Origin: Owenia fusiformis
Taxonomy: Eukaryota; Annelida; Polychaeta; Sabellida; Oweniidae
Length of the DNA: 64,000 nucleotides
Reading direction: 5' to 3'
Assembly: GCA_903813345.2 (NCBI GenBank)
Contig: CAIIXF020000009.1
Location: forward strand, 2,542,001-2,606,000
How positions within the stretch are numbered: the first letter of the stretch is position 1; each line of letters opens with the position of its first letter. The position numbers and the translations under genes were made by a program. Positions 1 through 12,109 of this stretch are shown in pieces. The notes under the pieces are model-generated. The model saw nothing but the letters and a program-made list of their open reading frames with translations, was not told the origin of the DNA and did not search any database.

Positions 1-1690
1 ATACCCTAGTGTATTGCCAAATACATCATTACAGGTTTATTTTATACATAAAAGATAGGAATTACCTTTGAAAATCATACAACGTATCTTAAATCGAATT
101 AGCAAAACTTTGCGTTCACTAAATATTATTTGCTCATTTGTTTCACTAATCACAAAACAAGTCGTATATACACATGATATACATGTATGCAGAAACTTCT
201 GAAATGTCAGAACAACAAAACATCGAATATGTCATCGCAATGAGAGATGAAAATGAAGTTGTCTTAGTCTATGACATTTTATTTATTTACATTTCGAAAA
301 GGTTTACTGAACATCGGGTATAGGCTTTAATAAACGTCAAGAGTTCCATTATTGGGTAAGTCCCATGTACATGTGTGGCAATGACTCTAAAACTTTACGC
401 AATGTATATTTAAATATGTGCACATAATAACGGCAACGTCTGATGACATCTGCGTTATTTTTCAATATACTTTGCTACACAGCTACACGCTTCTTTTTCT
501 TTCTCGATAAAAAAATTGTATTTGAGCTGGTCTAAGCATGAACCTCCATCCCCGAGATAGAAGACCATGGTTTATGCCATATTTCGCAACAATGGGTAAA
601 CTCTTAGCAACATATCTGAATTCATATAGAAATAAGTCTGGTGTGAATTTTGACCAGCCTTGTTTCATGTTTTAAGCATGATTAAATACGAACTTAAATT
701 CTATAAATTATCCTAGATCGTACATTTGCCTTGGCAAATAATACAAGTGGTGTATTGAACATGATTGCTAGGATTTTTAAGGATTATAACGGAGATATTC
801 TCTTTCTGGTGTACACATGAAGTATGGCGAATCATGATATCAAGTTGATCCCCTACTTTTAGTATATCAGCGTTTATTGCAAATTTATCAATTTATTTCG
901 CACGTTATGTAACGAGCCTTAATACAACGTGAAGAAAACTCATATAAAGATCAAATAAAGCAATATAACAGGCCAAACTAAGGTAAGTGCGCATCATATC
1001 GAATGTCCTCTTTGTAAAGTTCAATAATATATTCACCAATTCCATTATGCTGTGACAAAAACTTGTCAAATGTTGTAACGTACTTTAGAATCCTTATCTT
1101 TTGAATCGAAAAATGAAACTTTTATTACCTATACCTTTTGTTATGGATGTAATCGTCTTGAGGCTTTGCTCGCATTTTGATAAATCAATTTCCGATAAAA
1201 CATCACTTTGATTTTAAAAGTTAAGTGATTCGTGTATTCTCTAGCAATTGAATTGTTTAAAGTGATATTTTAGAAAAAAAATAGCGACATAGATTCCGAT
1301 CTGGCCCTTAGTACGTGTCCATAAATAGTTTGGATGTATATGTGTTGACGTTTGAGAAAAGAAACACTTGACACGAATGTCCCCTTATATGTGGTTTGAA
1401 CGAATAATGGGTTCAGATGCCATACTTATACTTTAACATTTTTTTGTAAGCAATAACGGCTTCCTTTTCAATATAAAATACAGTACTAAACACTGTTTTT
1501 GTAAACATGACTTGTCTAACACGTTTGAGAAATAATGATCTAAAGTTAAAAAATCGTACATCTGTTAATATTTAATATTTAGCACTCTAGAGTTAACTCA
1601 ACTATTCAACCTAAGGCTACTCTATATTTACTGTAAGTAAACCAAACAAAGGTATGATGAGTGAACCAGTCATTTAACAGTAACACAAAT
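1..1690. other. AT-rich non-coding sequence
   Basis: No open frame longer than about 60 codons, no splice-supported exon and no inverted or tandem repeat was recognised here. It reads as ordinary AT-rich intergenic or intronic DNA. Confidence 0.5.
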
Positions 1691-1699
1691 TAAATCAAT

Positions 1700-2165
1700 C
1701 ACAGCAAACTAGTTCTTACCCGTTCTTGCCTTAGTCTAGAAGGTCATCATGACCTTATAACAGAACGGTATGGTCGCCATCGAATTTTGAATTGATTCAA
1801 AATTCTAAATCACATTCCCCGTCTGGGAAAGTCCATGAAGTCCGTTAACAGACCGTCGAACGTTGTAGCTACGTTCTTTCCGTTTGCACACAGTGTAAAA
1901 CCAGTTTTGAAGAACGCAGTGACAACTTGCTTGGTGTGATAGCTATTTTGCTAACTCGTTGATGAATACGTTCTTAATCAGTTTTAACTCGCTTGCAATT
2001 AGTTCTACCTCGTTCTCAATACGTCCTCAGACAGACAGTTCAACTCGTTGTAAAAACGTCCCTAATAGGATTGACAAACGACGGTTCCGTTCGTAGTACG
2101 TCCAGCTCGTCGTTGGTAGGTTGTTACTCGTTCTACTAGAGATTTTACATTTTGGCATGCCATCT
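1700..2165 (+). repeat. Foldback-family module, left arm
   Basis: This stretch is visibly the same sequence family as 17645-18842 (same orientation) and 11195-14028 (opposite orientation). Shared landmarks are GTTCTTACCCGTTCTTGCC at the start, AAGGTCATCATGACC, GGTATGGTCGCCATCGAA, CCATGAAGT..GTTAACAGACC and TTGGTGTGATAG near 1935-1950. The last part (about 2137-2163, ending TTTTGGCATGCC) is the reverse complement of 11194-11220. The two blocks therefore look like opposite arms of one large foldback structure, with 2.2-11.2 kb between them. No protein is encoded. Confidence 0.75.
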
Positions 2166-2934
2166 CCTGATACCTTGGTGAACTAAGTCATGTGATCATT
2201 TATATCCAATCAGAATGCATTTCAGTGATCCAAAGCTAAACCAAGGTGTAGGAAGGGTTTATGCACTTTTCTAATTGGCCATGGTTGACATGCATGTTTG
2301 CAAACTTGGTACTTGCATCAAGAGCTCTGACTGGCATCCTAACAAAATAAATTCATACTACACTAATGCCTGGGTCACATTTGCTCCGTTTTTTCAATAT
2401 TGTATTCAATTTTGAACAAAATACTCAATCGGCATGGCGCCGTAGTGAAAAAACGGAACAATCTGCATTACTTGTACATAGTGTTTACCAATAGCCCATT
2501 TTCAGCATAGCAATTTCTAAGAAGGGTTTCCAAAATGCTCCATCGTGGAATACCTTGACCCTCTATTCTTACATGCATGATAGATACAGACATGTTTATA
2601 GATGCGATGTGTACCAGAATGAAAGCTCTGGCTTCTTCCTAATTTTGCGGGAGGGGGCAAAGTACTTTCTTGATCATTAAAAATAAATGCCATTGTCACA
2701 GGAACTCTGCATTTTATGTAAATCCATTGAATATTTATCTGCATGCTCAAAGTTAAGTTAAGAAGATCAGATTCTTTATAACTTGATCCAAATCTATTTG
2801 ATATTCAAAATCTAAGTAAACCTCTCTAGTTGAAGAACCAACTTTCTATCATATTACTCAGATTGGATTAATCAATATTCTCATACTCTCTCTAGTTTGT
2901 ATGAATGAATGACCCTAAACATCATGTGAAAGAC

Positions 2935-3195
2935 TTCTCAGAAAATGTGCCCAATATATTACTCTAAATCATACATGTCATAGGAGCTTTGAAATTTTGA
3001 AAAGTTGTCTGAAACAAAAATTGTGATCATAAAAAGAGAATGGACTCATTTTTTCTATTTTTAGGAATGAATTCAAATTTTCAAAAGCTTCTATAATTTC
3101 AAATAATATATTTGGCACGCTTTCTCAAAAATGCAATAGATTCTGTCTGGTGACCTTTCTAAAAGTCCAACTTTTAACTGTTTTGAGTCACATTT
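2935..3195. repeat. Short inverted-repeat (MITE-like) element
   Basis: The left half contains TCAGAAAATGTGCCCAATAT, CTCTAAATCAT and a TTTGAAATTTTGAAAA stretch. The right half repeats these as reverse complements (TTTTCAAAAGCTTC, ATATATTTGGCACGC, GAGTCACATTTTCTGAG). The centre is near 3040. The same sequence occurs in the ends of the 3934-10794 element and at 27905-28130, so this is a degenerate, probably old, member of that family. End points are approximate. Confidence 0.5.
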
Positions 3196-3199
3196 TCTG

Positions 3200-3890
3200 A
3201 GTCACACTCCTCTGTGTATACTTTCTCCAGTATGTATGAATCGAAACTAGGTTAATTTCCCATATATGTGCCTAAACCAATATTTTATTGTTTTATTTAC
3301 TTTCTGTGTATGTGTGTATGGACTACTATTTATATTTTTCCAGTGTATATATGAAACAATAAATTTTAACTGTGTGTATTGACAAATATCATGTACTTTC
3401 TCCAGTGTGTATGAGCAAATATTATGTACTTTCACTAGTTATTTAACCAATACTCTGTACGTTCATACACACTGGAGAAAGAACATAGTATTTGTTCATA
3501 CAAAATGTGTGTTCATAAACAATGGAGTACATGATATTTGTTCATACATACTGGAGAAAGTATATACACAGGCGTGTTGGTTCATATACATGTCCATACT
3601 GGAGAAAGAGCGTAATGTCTCTTCATACACATTATAGATATTGTAGAACATTAAATTCGTTCTATGGTTTAGGTACATTTTATTCGTTCTGACACATTGA
3701 TTAATTAACAACGTTAGAATGAACAACGTTTTGGTTCATGCACAATGGAGAAAGTACAAATCATTTGCTTATGCATGTTGGAGAATGGACACAAAATATT
3801 TATTCATACATGCAGGAGAAAGTACAAAAAATGTGTTCATTGAAAGTGGAGAACCCAATTATATATTTTCTCCAGTTTGTATGAACAAAT
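3200..3890. repeat. Degenerate minisatellite with strand switch
   Basis: The core TTTCTCCAGTGTGTATGA recurs at irregular spacing of roughly 37 bp or multiples. It is seen in this orientation at about 3222, 3325 and 3399. From about 3460 onward it appears as its reverse complement, TTCATACACACTGGAGAAAG (about 3460, 3541, 3590, 3735, 3805). The final copy, near 3870, flips back to TTTCTCCAGTTTGTATGAA. Short open frames here are by-products of the repeat. A scattered copy lies near 2893-2910. Confidence 0.7.
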
Positions 3891-5714
3891 TCATCAATGT
3901 GTTTCATGCAACACATTTTAATTTGTAATTTAAGGTGCTATGTAAGTTAACAGAAATGACAAAACACAAAATGTCAAAACCATGCTGGATTCTGAAATTT
4001 TTTTGAACCAAGATAACAGAGTTCTGTTGGACCTCCAGTCAGTTTAACCAGTTCAACATATTTACATGACAGGGAACACAAGGAAAATGGTCAGAATTAC
4101 CATAAACATGATGAAATAACCTTTTCAGCCCTCTGAAAATGTGACCGAAAAATAACTAAAAGTAGGTGCTCAGGAAAGGTCAATGAACAGAATCTCTTGA
4201 TCTTTTCAGAAAATGTGTCTAATATATTGCTCTAAATGATACAATCTTTGAAATTTTAAAAAATTGTCTGAAACAATAATTGCTGTAGTTAACTCTCTTA
4301 GTGCCGGTGCGACTTTTTGTTCGTTTGACGTCTCAGTGCCGGTGCGACTTTTAGGTCGTTTTTGAAGGAAAATTGTGTAAAACTCATATATGTTCGTATT
4401 TCCAAATCAGAAGTGATTGAAAACACAATAAAACTATCTGATTACATACTTCAGTACTATACCTTATGTAAATGCTTCATATTGAGCCAATGGAATAGTG
4501 ATAAGAGGAGAAATTAGAGTGAAACTCGACATATTCCTCCACGTCTTGGAAATATTTTCAATATGGCGCCATTGGGGAAATCCCTGGGGAAATCCATTTG
4601 ACATGTCATTTTGAAACGTATGATAATTGATTAATAATTGATAAAAACTTCAATAATGCTTGCAAACGAAAAATTTAACGATAATTTATAATCTTATTTG
4701 AAGTATTACTCAATTCTAAATGCATATTATTACAAAATGATATATATAAAGAAGTGTAACTAAAAAATATATATCTTGAGAATGATCGGTTCATAGATTT
4801 AACCTACTTTTCAAATGAAGATCATCCCCCGATCTTCATGTATGTTTAGCAGATTTTATGACTTATGAATGCATTCTGTATGCTATCAATAATACAAAGT
4901 AATCTGATTTGGAGCTATATTCATCAAGTACCTCGCGTGTGTCATTGCTGAAGCAGATTGGAAGTTTTCGTTTCACTTTCATTTTACAGCATACACTGCC
5001 ACAAATCAGTCGTTTTTTGTTTTTGACAAAAACATGTGAGATTTTGATTTTGGAGTAAAAAAGACTTAAATTCAGACCTATCAAGCAAATACCTTGATGA
5101 AAATGTTGAAGAGGATGTCATGGATTCGATTTATTCAGAAATGATCACATCCAATGTTGTCAGTTCACCGGAAAAGGAGGTTTCCTGTACAATGAATTTT
5201 TTTACTGAATTTTCCCCAGTTGTTTATATTGATTCAGTACATGTCCATGTGAAATTGGGCCTTGTGGTGTATCCTATCTTTGATAGGTAAGCATGATATC
5301 TATATTCCTTGTAAAAACTGAAATCGTAACGACTATCCAAGTAGTTCATTGTTTATGTACTTTTACTCTCAGCAGACTACATGTACATAATCTTAGTGTA
5401 CCAGAAGTACTGCATTATTTCAATGACTTACAATGACAGAGCACTGTAATACCAATGGTTGCGGAATATCAGATAGAAATTCTTTTGATCACCACGGTAA
5501 GGTATTCTGTACTCATTCATTTATTATTGAATGCATTTGATTCTTTTCTAGGCATTCTAGGAAAATACGTATGTTGCGGCAAAGTAGCAAAATGTTGGTT
5601 TGTCAGCAAAGAAAGTAGGGGAAGGATGAGTGGACCGATGCTAACATACCCGAGAAAGCTTTCGTTGGACTCCTGTTGTATATCTGGTGTCATCAGAAAG
5701 ACATACTGGATGCT

Positions 5715-6262
5715 TATCCCGTTCCCGGACTATAGTCCTGCACTGAGCGCATTCATTTGCCTGTACGATTACAACTTGGGAGAATTATCTACGCCCCTTA
5801 CACTTAAGATACCTACCTCAATGCATTATAGAACTCAAGATGTAACTTCTAATATATTGGAACCGCCGATTGTCTGGGTATATCGGCAGAACGGGAACAT
5901 TTCTCTTTTTCATCGAGAGAGATTCCATCACTTTTCAAAATGGCGGTTGGATTTAAAAGGGAATCCCCCGCTTGGCTGTCCCGGATGTAGCCCGGAAGTA
6001 CCAATATGGAGGAATTTGACGGTTGAAATAAGTTAAATGTTACACGCAAATATTGCGATCAAAAACGAAAATGTCTTCGTTCTGCCGATAAACCCAGACA
6101 ATTGTGGATTCAACTACACGAAAAGAATGCTAAATTACCAAGGAATCTATTGAAGTAGGTATCTGAAGTGTAAGATGAGTAAAAAATTCTCCCATGTTGT
6201 AATCGCACAGGCAAAAGATTGAGATGTTCACAGGACCATAGTCCGGGAACGGGATAACTGGA
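5715..6262. repeat. Inverted-repeat element inside the piggyBac-like element
   Basis: The left arm contains ATCCCGTTCCCGGACTATAG, AAGATACCTACCTCAATG and ATTGTCTGGGTATATCGGC. The right arm carries their reverse complements (GCCGATAAACCCAGACAAT, TTGAAGTAGGTATCTGAAG, ATAGTCCGGGAACGGGAT). The arms are about 230 bp and the centre is near 5990. The 193-codon plus-strand open frame at 5455-6036 runs into this palindrome, so I do not treat it as a gene. A related arm occurs at about 55775-56010 (CGTTCTGTCGACAAAC). Confidence 0.65.
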
Positions 6263-7187
6263 TGCTAGTCCATAGATACCATGAACATTGGAAAGTAATG
6301 ACCAGAAATAGATAAAGGAGGTACATATGTATGACTTGTTTTAACTTCCCAAATAACGAAATCAAGAAGAATATATTTTTTCGCAGTTTTGAAATTTTGT
6401 GTCTATTTATTTTCACTAACTTTCAGTTTTCTGAATTTCATGGCTTGTACTTTTTGTAGATTTGGGAACAAATTTTTCCAGTTTTTTTTAATTTCTTTGA
6501 TTAAAATCTTTTAGAACCCAACTTAAAATTAAGAAAACAGTACCATTCTACCTTTTTTCACCAAGCACTAGACTAAAATTTATATTGTGCAAAATTGAAC
6601 TATTGGGATTTTGCGGCTACTGTATTCTCTCCAATGAGAGCATACTGTACTTCCCAAGATGAATCAGTTGAAATTGAATCAGTTGAAGGGATAGGTAGAA
6701 AAAATATCGCCAATAATCTTTTTACAAGATGTTATCACTGAGCTCCCATATATCTTTCTCTGAATTAGATTAATCATATACCATATTCAATAATAATCAA
6801 AACTATAATGCATTAAACTTTGTGTTTTCTTGAGATCATGAAAGTCGCATGTACTTTATTGATAATATGTGTTCATTTAATAGAATACAGTATTACATTT
6901 TGTGAATCTTCAAAAAATCATGAAAAGTGCAAAATATAATTGAACAGGAAATTTACAGAGAATACAGTATATCATGCTAGATTCCCGGGGCTAGATATTG
7001 TAATACAGTACATGTATTTTTTCCATGCAGATACTGTGCAAAGTATGAAGCAGCAAATACAGTATAATAACAATTATCATAAACATAGCCATAATTTTAT
7101 TTGACAAAAAAATAAATGTCCAATGCACGAGATAAAGTTTGGTCGGAATATCAATTTCCTAAATCATTTCAGATAGCAAAATATATA

Positions 7188-7639
7188 CAGTAAAACCTGT
7201 CTAATCCGAATGCCAGTAGGGCTGGCTAAAAGCTTTGAGATTTTGAGTTGGTTTCATCTGCAAGATTCTTGCTTTTGAAGAAATATAAATGCATAAAATC
7301 ATTCTGAATTAATATTAATACTTTTATTGACAACATAGCTTTGTTCCAAAGTCATGCCAGAGAAACCAACTAAGATTGAGATCATTTGTTGTTTTTTCAA
7401 AAGTTTTGATAGCATAAGAAATCAGTGTTAAATTGAAAATACGTGAGCAGTTTTGCAAGAAATATGTGATATTTTGTGAAAAGTGTTTGTTTAGACAAGC
7501 TATTTTTCAAATATGAGTGTTCGCATTAGAGGTGTTCAGATTTCAAGTTTTTTTTAACATAGGAATCAATGGGAGGAAAAAATTTGGACATCAAAAAATG
7601 TTTGGATTAGCCAGGTGTTCGGATGTACGGGTTTCACTG
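7188..7639. mobile_element. pogo/Tigger-type MITE
   Basis: The left end is TA then CAGTAAAACCTGTCTAATCC. The right end is GGATGTACGGGTTTCACTG then TA. This gives TA target duplications and the CAGT-RAACCTG..CTAATCCGAA end typical of pogo/Tigger elements of the Tc1/mariner superfamily. Internal motifs fit too: GTGTTCGCATTAGAGGTGTT and GGATTAGCCAGGTGTTCGGA. At about 450 bp it is non-autonomous and encodes nothing. Confidence 0.75.
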
Positions 7640-8972
7640 TATTCATTTTTAGTCCCCTCAAAAAATCAGAAATCTGTTCTTGTTGAAAAAGGTTTTGTTT
7701 TGTTTTGTCAATATCTAACAAATAACTTGAACTATTTTTATTACGTATTCAAGAAATGGAGTTCAGATTCAAAGGATAAAGTGAGCTCATACAGAAAGCA
7801 GAAATTCACAGGACATCCATTTCAAAACTTTTATTGTTCACAGTGACGTCAATAATGACATGAATGCGAGCAGTTCATTTTATTATTAAAGTTACTGAAC
7901 ATAGGATCCAAAAGTAACCACAGCAAGTTAAAATTTTATACAGTTGCCTGTCCTGCCTTATACTCATAGCTGACTATACTTGAAAGGAATATTTATTCAT
8001 GTTTCAATTTTGTTTTCCAGAGATACATAGCTCAGTTATAACTGTCATGGGAGCAGTGCAGTAGAAAACATCAACCAGAAATGATACACACAAATATTAA
8101 AAGAACAAAGTAGAAGTCGATCTAGCAGATTATATTACCACAATTTATGACTGCAGGTATGGCTATTTATGTAAAATCTCTAGTAATATTTTATTATGAA
8201 TGGCCCCATGTTTAATCATCCAAATATTATTTGTCATATTTTGAAAAAGTTGACTTTTTATGAAAACATTAAATTAAGATAAAAAGTGTCAATTGTATCA
8301 CATTTTATAATAACAACAGGTAATAATACTTTTACAAATCGCCCTATGAGAATAAAAATGTCCCAACTCACATTTTTGTGAAATGGAGAAATCAATTTTT
8401 GAAAGTTTAGGCAGTTTTTCGTATCACTAACATTGAAAGATAAAAGCTGAACTATGTCCGTTTTGCTATGTATTTTCAATGGACACAAATTTCTCTAATC
8501 ATTTTTTTTTTCAAAAATAAATTCAATTCTTGGTTTAAAATTGTATTATAATAATTCTTAGTCACATGGTGTAATTCAAACGATTTGATTGGTTAAAGTG
8601 AAACATAGAACAAAGTTAAATTGTATATTTGAATTTTTTATGGAGTTCCAGTATGTTATAATACATGGGTTTAATAATCTTTTTTAATATTTGATCCAAA
8701 ATCATATTTATACCCAAAGAAACTTGAGGCATATCTGGCACGAAGAAGGCATTCTTCCGATGTGTAGTTAATATTACAACATATACCTATTTTCACAAAC
8801 ATGAATGGCAACACATAATATTGATGCTCAACATAGCATCTTTACAAATCAACAATTAAACTGGTGCATTGTTCTTTGTATTGGAAGATGCTTCCCAAGA
8901 TATCATTTAGGGGTGAACTCCAGTAATCAAAATACAGAAAGGTAAACATGTTTCATTTACAGGGTGGACCAC

Positions 8973-9199
8973 TGATTATATAATTTTACTTCTGTAAACA
9001 TCCTTTTTATTGTTTTATATCTTCTGAAAAGAAAAAACAAATACAAACTCATCAAAGAGTAAGTATTAATTGCTGATTCAATCATTCTTGATTATATAAT
9101 TTTACTTCTGCACACATCCTTTTTATTGTTTTATATCTTCTGAAAATAAAATACAAACTCATAAAAGAGTAAGTATTAATTGCTGATTCAATCATTCTT
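8973..9199. repeat. Two-copy tandem duplication (~115 bp)
   Basis: GATTATATAATTTTACTTCT begins a unit at 8973 and again at 9090. Both copies continue through CATCCTTTTTATTGTTTTAT and end GCTGATTCAATCATTCTT. The second copy lacks a few bases in the middle (AAAATAAAATACAAACT). A simple recent local duplication. Confidence 0.85.
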
Positions 9200-11194
9200 G
9201 ATTTAGCATAGACTAGGCTAAATAATTCAGAATAGGAAATTGAAATTTTTTGAAATTCTATATATATATATTTTTTTACCTGATGTTTTTTACCTGAGAT
9301 TTAATATGGTTACCATGGTAACAGATATGTTAAGTGGACTAAAGTTTCTTATGAACTTTCAAGATAATGTCATCATGATGACCCATAGCAAATGTCACAA
9401 CAACTCATTATCAACTGAATGAAATATCTGTATTTCAGCAATACAGTTTCAAAAAAATCTTTACAAAATGTTATACTTTATAATATTTAAATGATAATGT
9501 GTCACAAAGACTTCAATATTTGAAATCTTATCATCACATTAAGACATTATATATAAACATCTGGATACAACCCTACACTGTATGCTTTATTTAATTTAGA
9601 ATGTTTTATTCTGAATAAGAAATAATTCTGACATGCAACAACTATAAAAATGACATGTAATGTGCTGATATTGCTAATACAAAACCATTGTCTTTGAACA
9701 GAGATATTTGAATATTTTCTTGTTATTAAAGATACCAAGGTGAATATGGTTACTATGGCAACCCACAGCGCCATCACTTGGTGTTATACATGTATCTTCA
9801 AGCCTTTGTTATTTTCATGACCCATGATAAGTTTCATTGCATTTGGTTCAGGATTAAGTCTTATATCCAGGTTCTCATAATGGAAGTGCAAAATATGTCA
9901 AAAACATGTTCGATTTAAAGACAATGCGGCACTGAGACGTCTGTTTTGAAACCTATTAAGGCATCAATCAATCATATCCTAATATCAGCACATCAAGTTT
10001 GGATACACTATCTAGACTTGATAAATGTGTTTTTTGAGTAAGAGACGATTCCTGTGTTCCAAAACCGAAATTAAGATGGAATGCGCTGGTACCAGTAATA
10101 AGAAATATTGTCTTCAAATTGGAAAATTTCACGATTTTCATGTTTTATAAGATTTCAGGATTAATATGGTTACCATGGTAACCAGCACAGCCATTGACAT
10201 AATGTTGTACATGCATTTTCAAGCCAGTGTTATTATGATACACCATGTCAAGTTTCATTGCATTTGGTTCTAAACTAAGTCTAAAATTCAGGTTTGAATG
10301 ATGGAAGTGCAAAATATGTCAAAAAGCTGTCTGATTCAAAATTAATGTGGCACTGAGATATATGTTTTGAAATTTATTGCGGCACTAAGAGAGTTAAAAG
10401 GAAAAAAGATCGATTTTAAATTCTTTTTTTTTTCATTTTTTTCTTTTTCTGAGAATGATATGAATTTTTTAAAATTGTATCATTTAGAGTAATATATTGG
10501 GCACATTTTCTGAAAAAGTCAAAAGATTCTCTTCAGTGACCTTTCCTGGGCACCTACTCTTAGCTATTTTCAGTCACATTTTCAGAGGGCTGAAAAGGTT
10601 ATTTAATATTTCATCATGTTTATGGTCATTCTGACCATTTTCCTTGTGTTCCCAGTCATGTAAATGATATGTGGAACTAATTAAACTAAGTGGAGGTCCA
10701 AACAGAACCCTGTTATCTTGATTCAAAAAACTCAAAATCCAGCATGGTTTTGACATTTTTTGTTTTGTCATTTCCTGTTAACTTCCATAGCACCTTAATT
10801 TGTATTTCCAAGTACGATTTTTTAGAATTGTGCCTGTTTGTGAAATTTAGTCAATAAACTAACCATAAATGTCTTGGATAATAGAAAAATCAATAGTGAT
10901 TTTTTGGGCATTTTGGTAAAGCCTTTGGTTTGTAATGGGAAGATTGTCTTTATCACTAGAACTGTTCTGCATGGGGTCTTTTGCACAATTGATAAATTAT
11001 ATACTATACTAATACATTACTATATAAATTTGCAATGTCTAGGTTTTATTCAAGTAACTGACTCCACTGAGTGTGTATTCAAATGTTGTGCTTATAAAAT
11101 GTATCGACTCCTATACTACCTTTTGAATGAAAATAAACTCTTCCAAAAGTGATAGGACCTTAGTGCACCCATGCCATGGTAAGGACCTTAGGTT

Positions 11195-11650
11195 GGCATG
11201 CCAAAATGTAAAATCTCTAATTGTAGAACGTGACGACCAAGAGAACATTTTGAGCATGTTCTAAGTTCTAGAGGACCTACTCGTTCGAGTACGTTCGATG
11301 AAGTTTGTAAATAGACCCCAAACGGTTCTAAGTACGTCCAGTCCGTCTCGTACACAATTGAAGCCCGATTTCGAGAACGTAGTGAGAACTAGTTTGGTGT
11401 GATAGAAGAGGTACCCTACTAGGGTTACCCTACTATCACACCAAGGTATTGTCATTATGTTCTCGAAAACGGGCTTAAACTGTGCACGAACGGATTTGAC
11501 GTACTAAGAACCCACAGAACTGTTTGGGATCTGTTAACAAACTTCATGAAACTACTCGAACGTGTAGGTCCTCCAGAACTTAGAGCATGCTCAAAATGTT
11601 CTAGTGATCGCCACTTTCCGCAATCAGAACAAGAGACAACGTACTTAAGA
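11195..11650. repeat. Foldback palindrome centred near 11425
   Basis: The left arm (11225-11420) runs from TTGAGCATGTTCTA through GAGGACCTACTCGTTCGAGT and TTTCGAGAACGTAGTGAGAA to TTTGGTGTGATAG. The right arm (11430-11640) is its diverged reverse complement, starting CTATCACACCAA and passing TTCTCGAAAACGGGCTTAA and GTAGGTCCTCCAGAAC to GAGCATGCTCAAAATGTTCT. The hinge contains CCCTACTA..ACCCTACTA. This belongs to the AAC-phased foldback family. Confidence 0.75.
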
Positions 11651-11700
11651 CGACCTGTACGCACTGGGGACACACTACGAACGTAGGTGTCGTACCTTAA

Positions 11701-12104
11701 GGTTCAGCTGGAAAGTAACATTTTGGTAAAAAAATGCTATACCTGCACATGTTATTTTCTGGTACAAAATTAAGTATGAAGTCATGTGTGTATTTCCTTG
11801 CTTTTTTCAGGAAAGTATCATTACACTGTTTACTTTTAGAATATCTGGAAACGGGTCAATGGAAGCGTCTGTGTTGTCTGGAAACTTTGAAAGAAAATTT
11901 GGAAAAATAGAAAGTGTGAAATATCAGAATTTCCTGGAGTTCCCATTGAACCCCTACCAGATATTCTAAAAGAAGACAATGTAATGATACTTTCCTGAAA
12001 AAAGCAAGGAAATTGACACATGCCTTCATACTTTATTTTGTACCAGAAAATAACATGTGCAGGTATAGCAATTTTTTACCAAAATGTTACTTTCCAGCTG
12101 TACC
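11701..12104. mobile_element. 404-bp TTAA-flanked palindromic MITE
   Basis: TTAA occurs at 11697-11700 and 12105-12108. Between them lies an almost complete inverted repeat of about 165 bp per arm. The left arm starts GGTTCAGCTGGAAAGTAACA and the right arm ends TGTTACTTTCCAGCTGTACC. Both pass through TTTTCTGGTACAAAAT and AGGAAAGTATCATTACA to AGAATATCTGG. The unpaired middle is about 80 bp. TTAA at both ends fits a piggyBac-type or Kolobok-type MITE. It is inserted in foldback-family DNA. Confidence 0.75.
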
Positions 12105-12109
12105 TTAAT

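Larger units (their letters stand above)
4293..10393. mobile_element. TTAA-flanked piggyBac-like element, no intact transposase seen
   Basis: The left end reads TTAA then CTCTCTTAGTGCCGG. The right end reads CGGCACTAAGAGAG then TTAA. That is a TTAA target duplication with CTCTCTTAGTGCCG-type inverted ends, the arrangement known for piggyBac and its MITEs. Subterminal copies of CAGTGCCGGTGCGAC (4335) and GCGGCACTGAGACGT (9927), plus a further GTGGCACTGAGA at about 10349, suggest degenerate duplications of the right end. Related blocks at 9290-9400, 9720-9960 and 10150-10360 share ATATGGTTACCATGGTAAC and GTTTCATTGCATTTGG. Open frames at 4863-5084 (minus) and 5455-6036 (plus) do not resemble a transposase to me. 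Confidence 0.6.
3934..10794. mobile_element. Large composite element with ~350-bp terminal inverted repeats
   Basis: The left end GGTGCTATGTAAGTTAACAG and the right end (reverse complement of TGTTAACTTCCATAGCACC) begin inverted repeats that continue for about 350 bp. Shared blocks include CATGCTGGATT, GGGAACACAAGGAAAATGGT, ATGATGAAATAACCTTTTCAG, and AGAAAATGTG..CTAATATATTG. TTAA sits immediately outside both ends, which suits a piggyBac-type target. However, ATTTGTAATT on the left against ATTTGTATTT on the right would fit a 10-bp duplication with one mismatch if the ends are read one base further out. The superfamily is therefore left open. The interior holds several nested elements. No transposase was recognised. 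Confidence 0.65.

Noticed and set aside
5455-6036. 193-codon plus-strand open frame as a gene
   Set aside because: It runs into the palindromic element at 5715-6262, has no recognisable domain and no conserved start context.
4293-10393. Intact piggyBac transposase
   Set aside because: No frame shows the expected length or an acidic catalytic core; only short disconnected frames.
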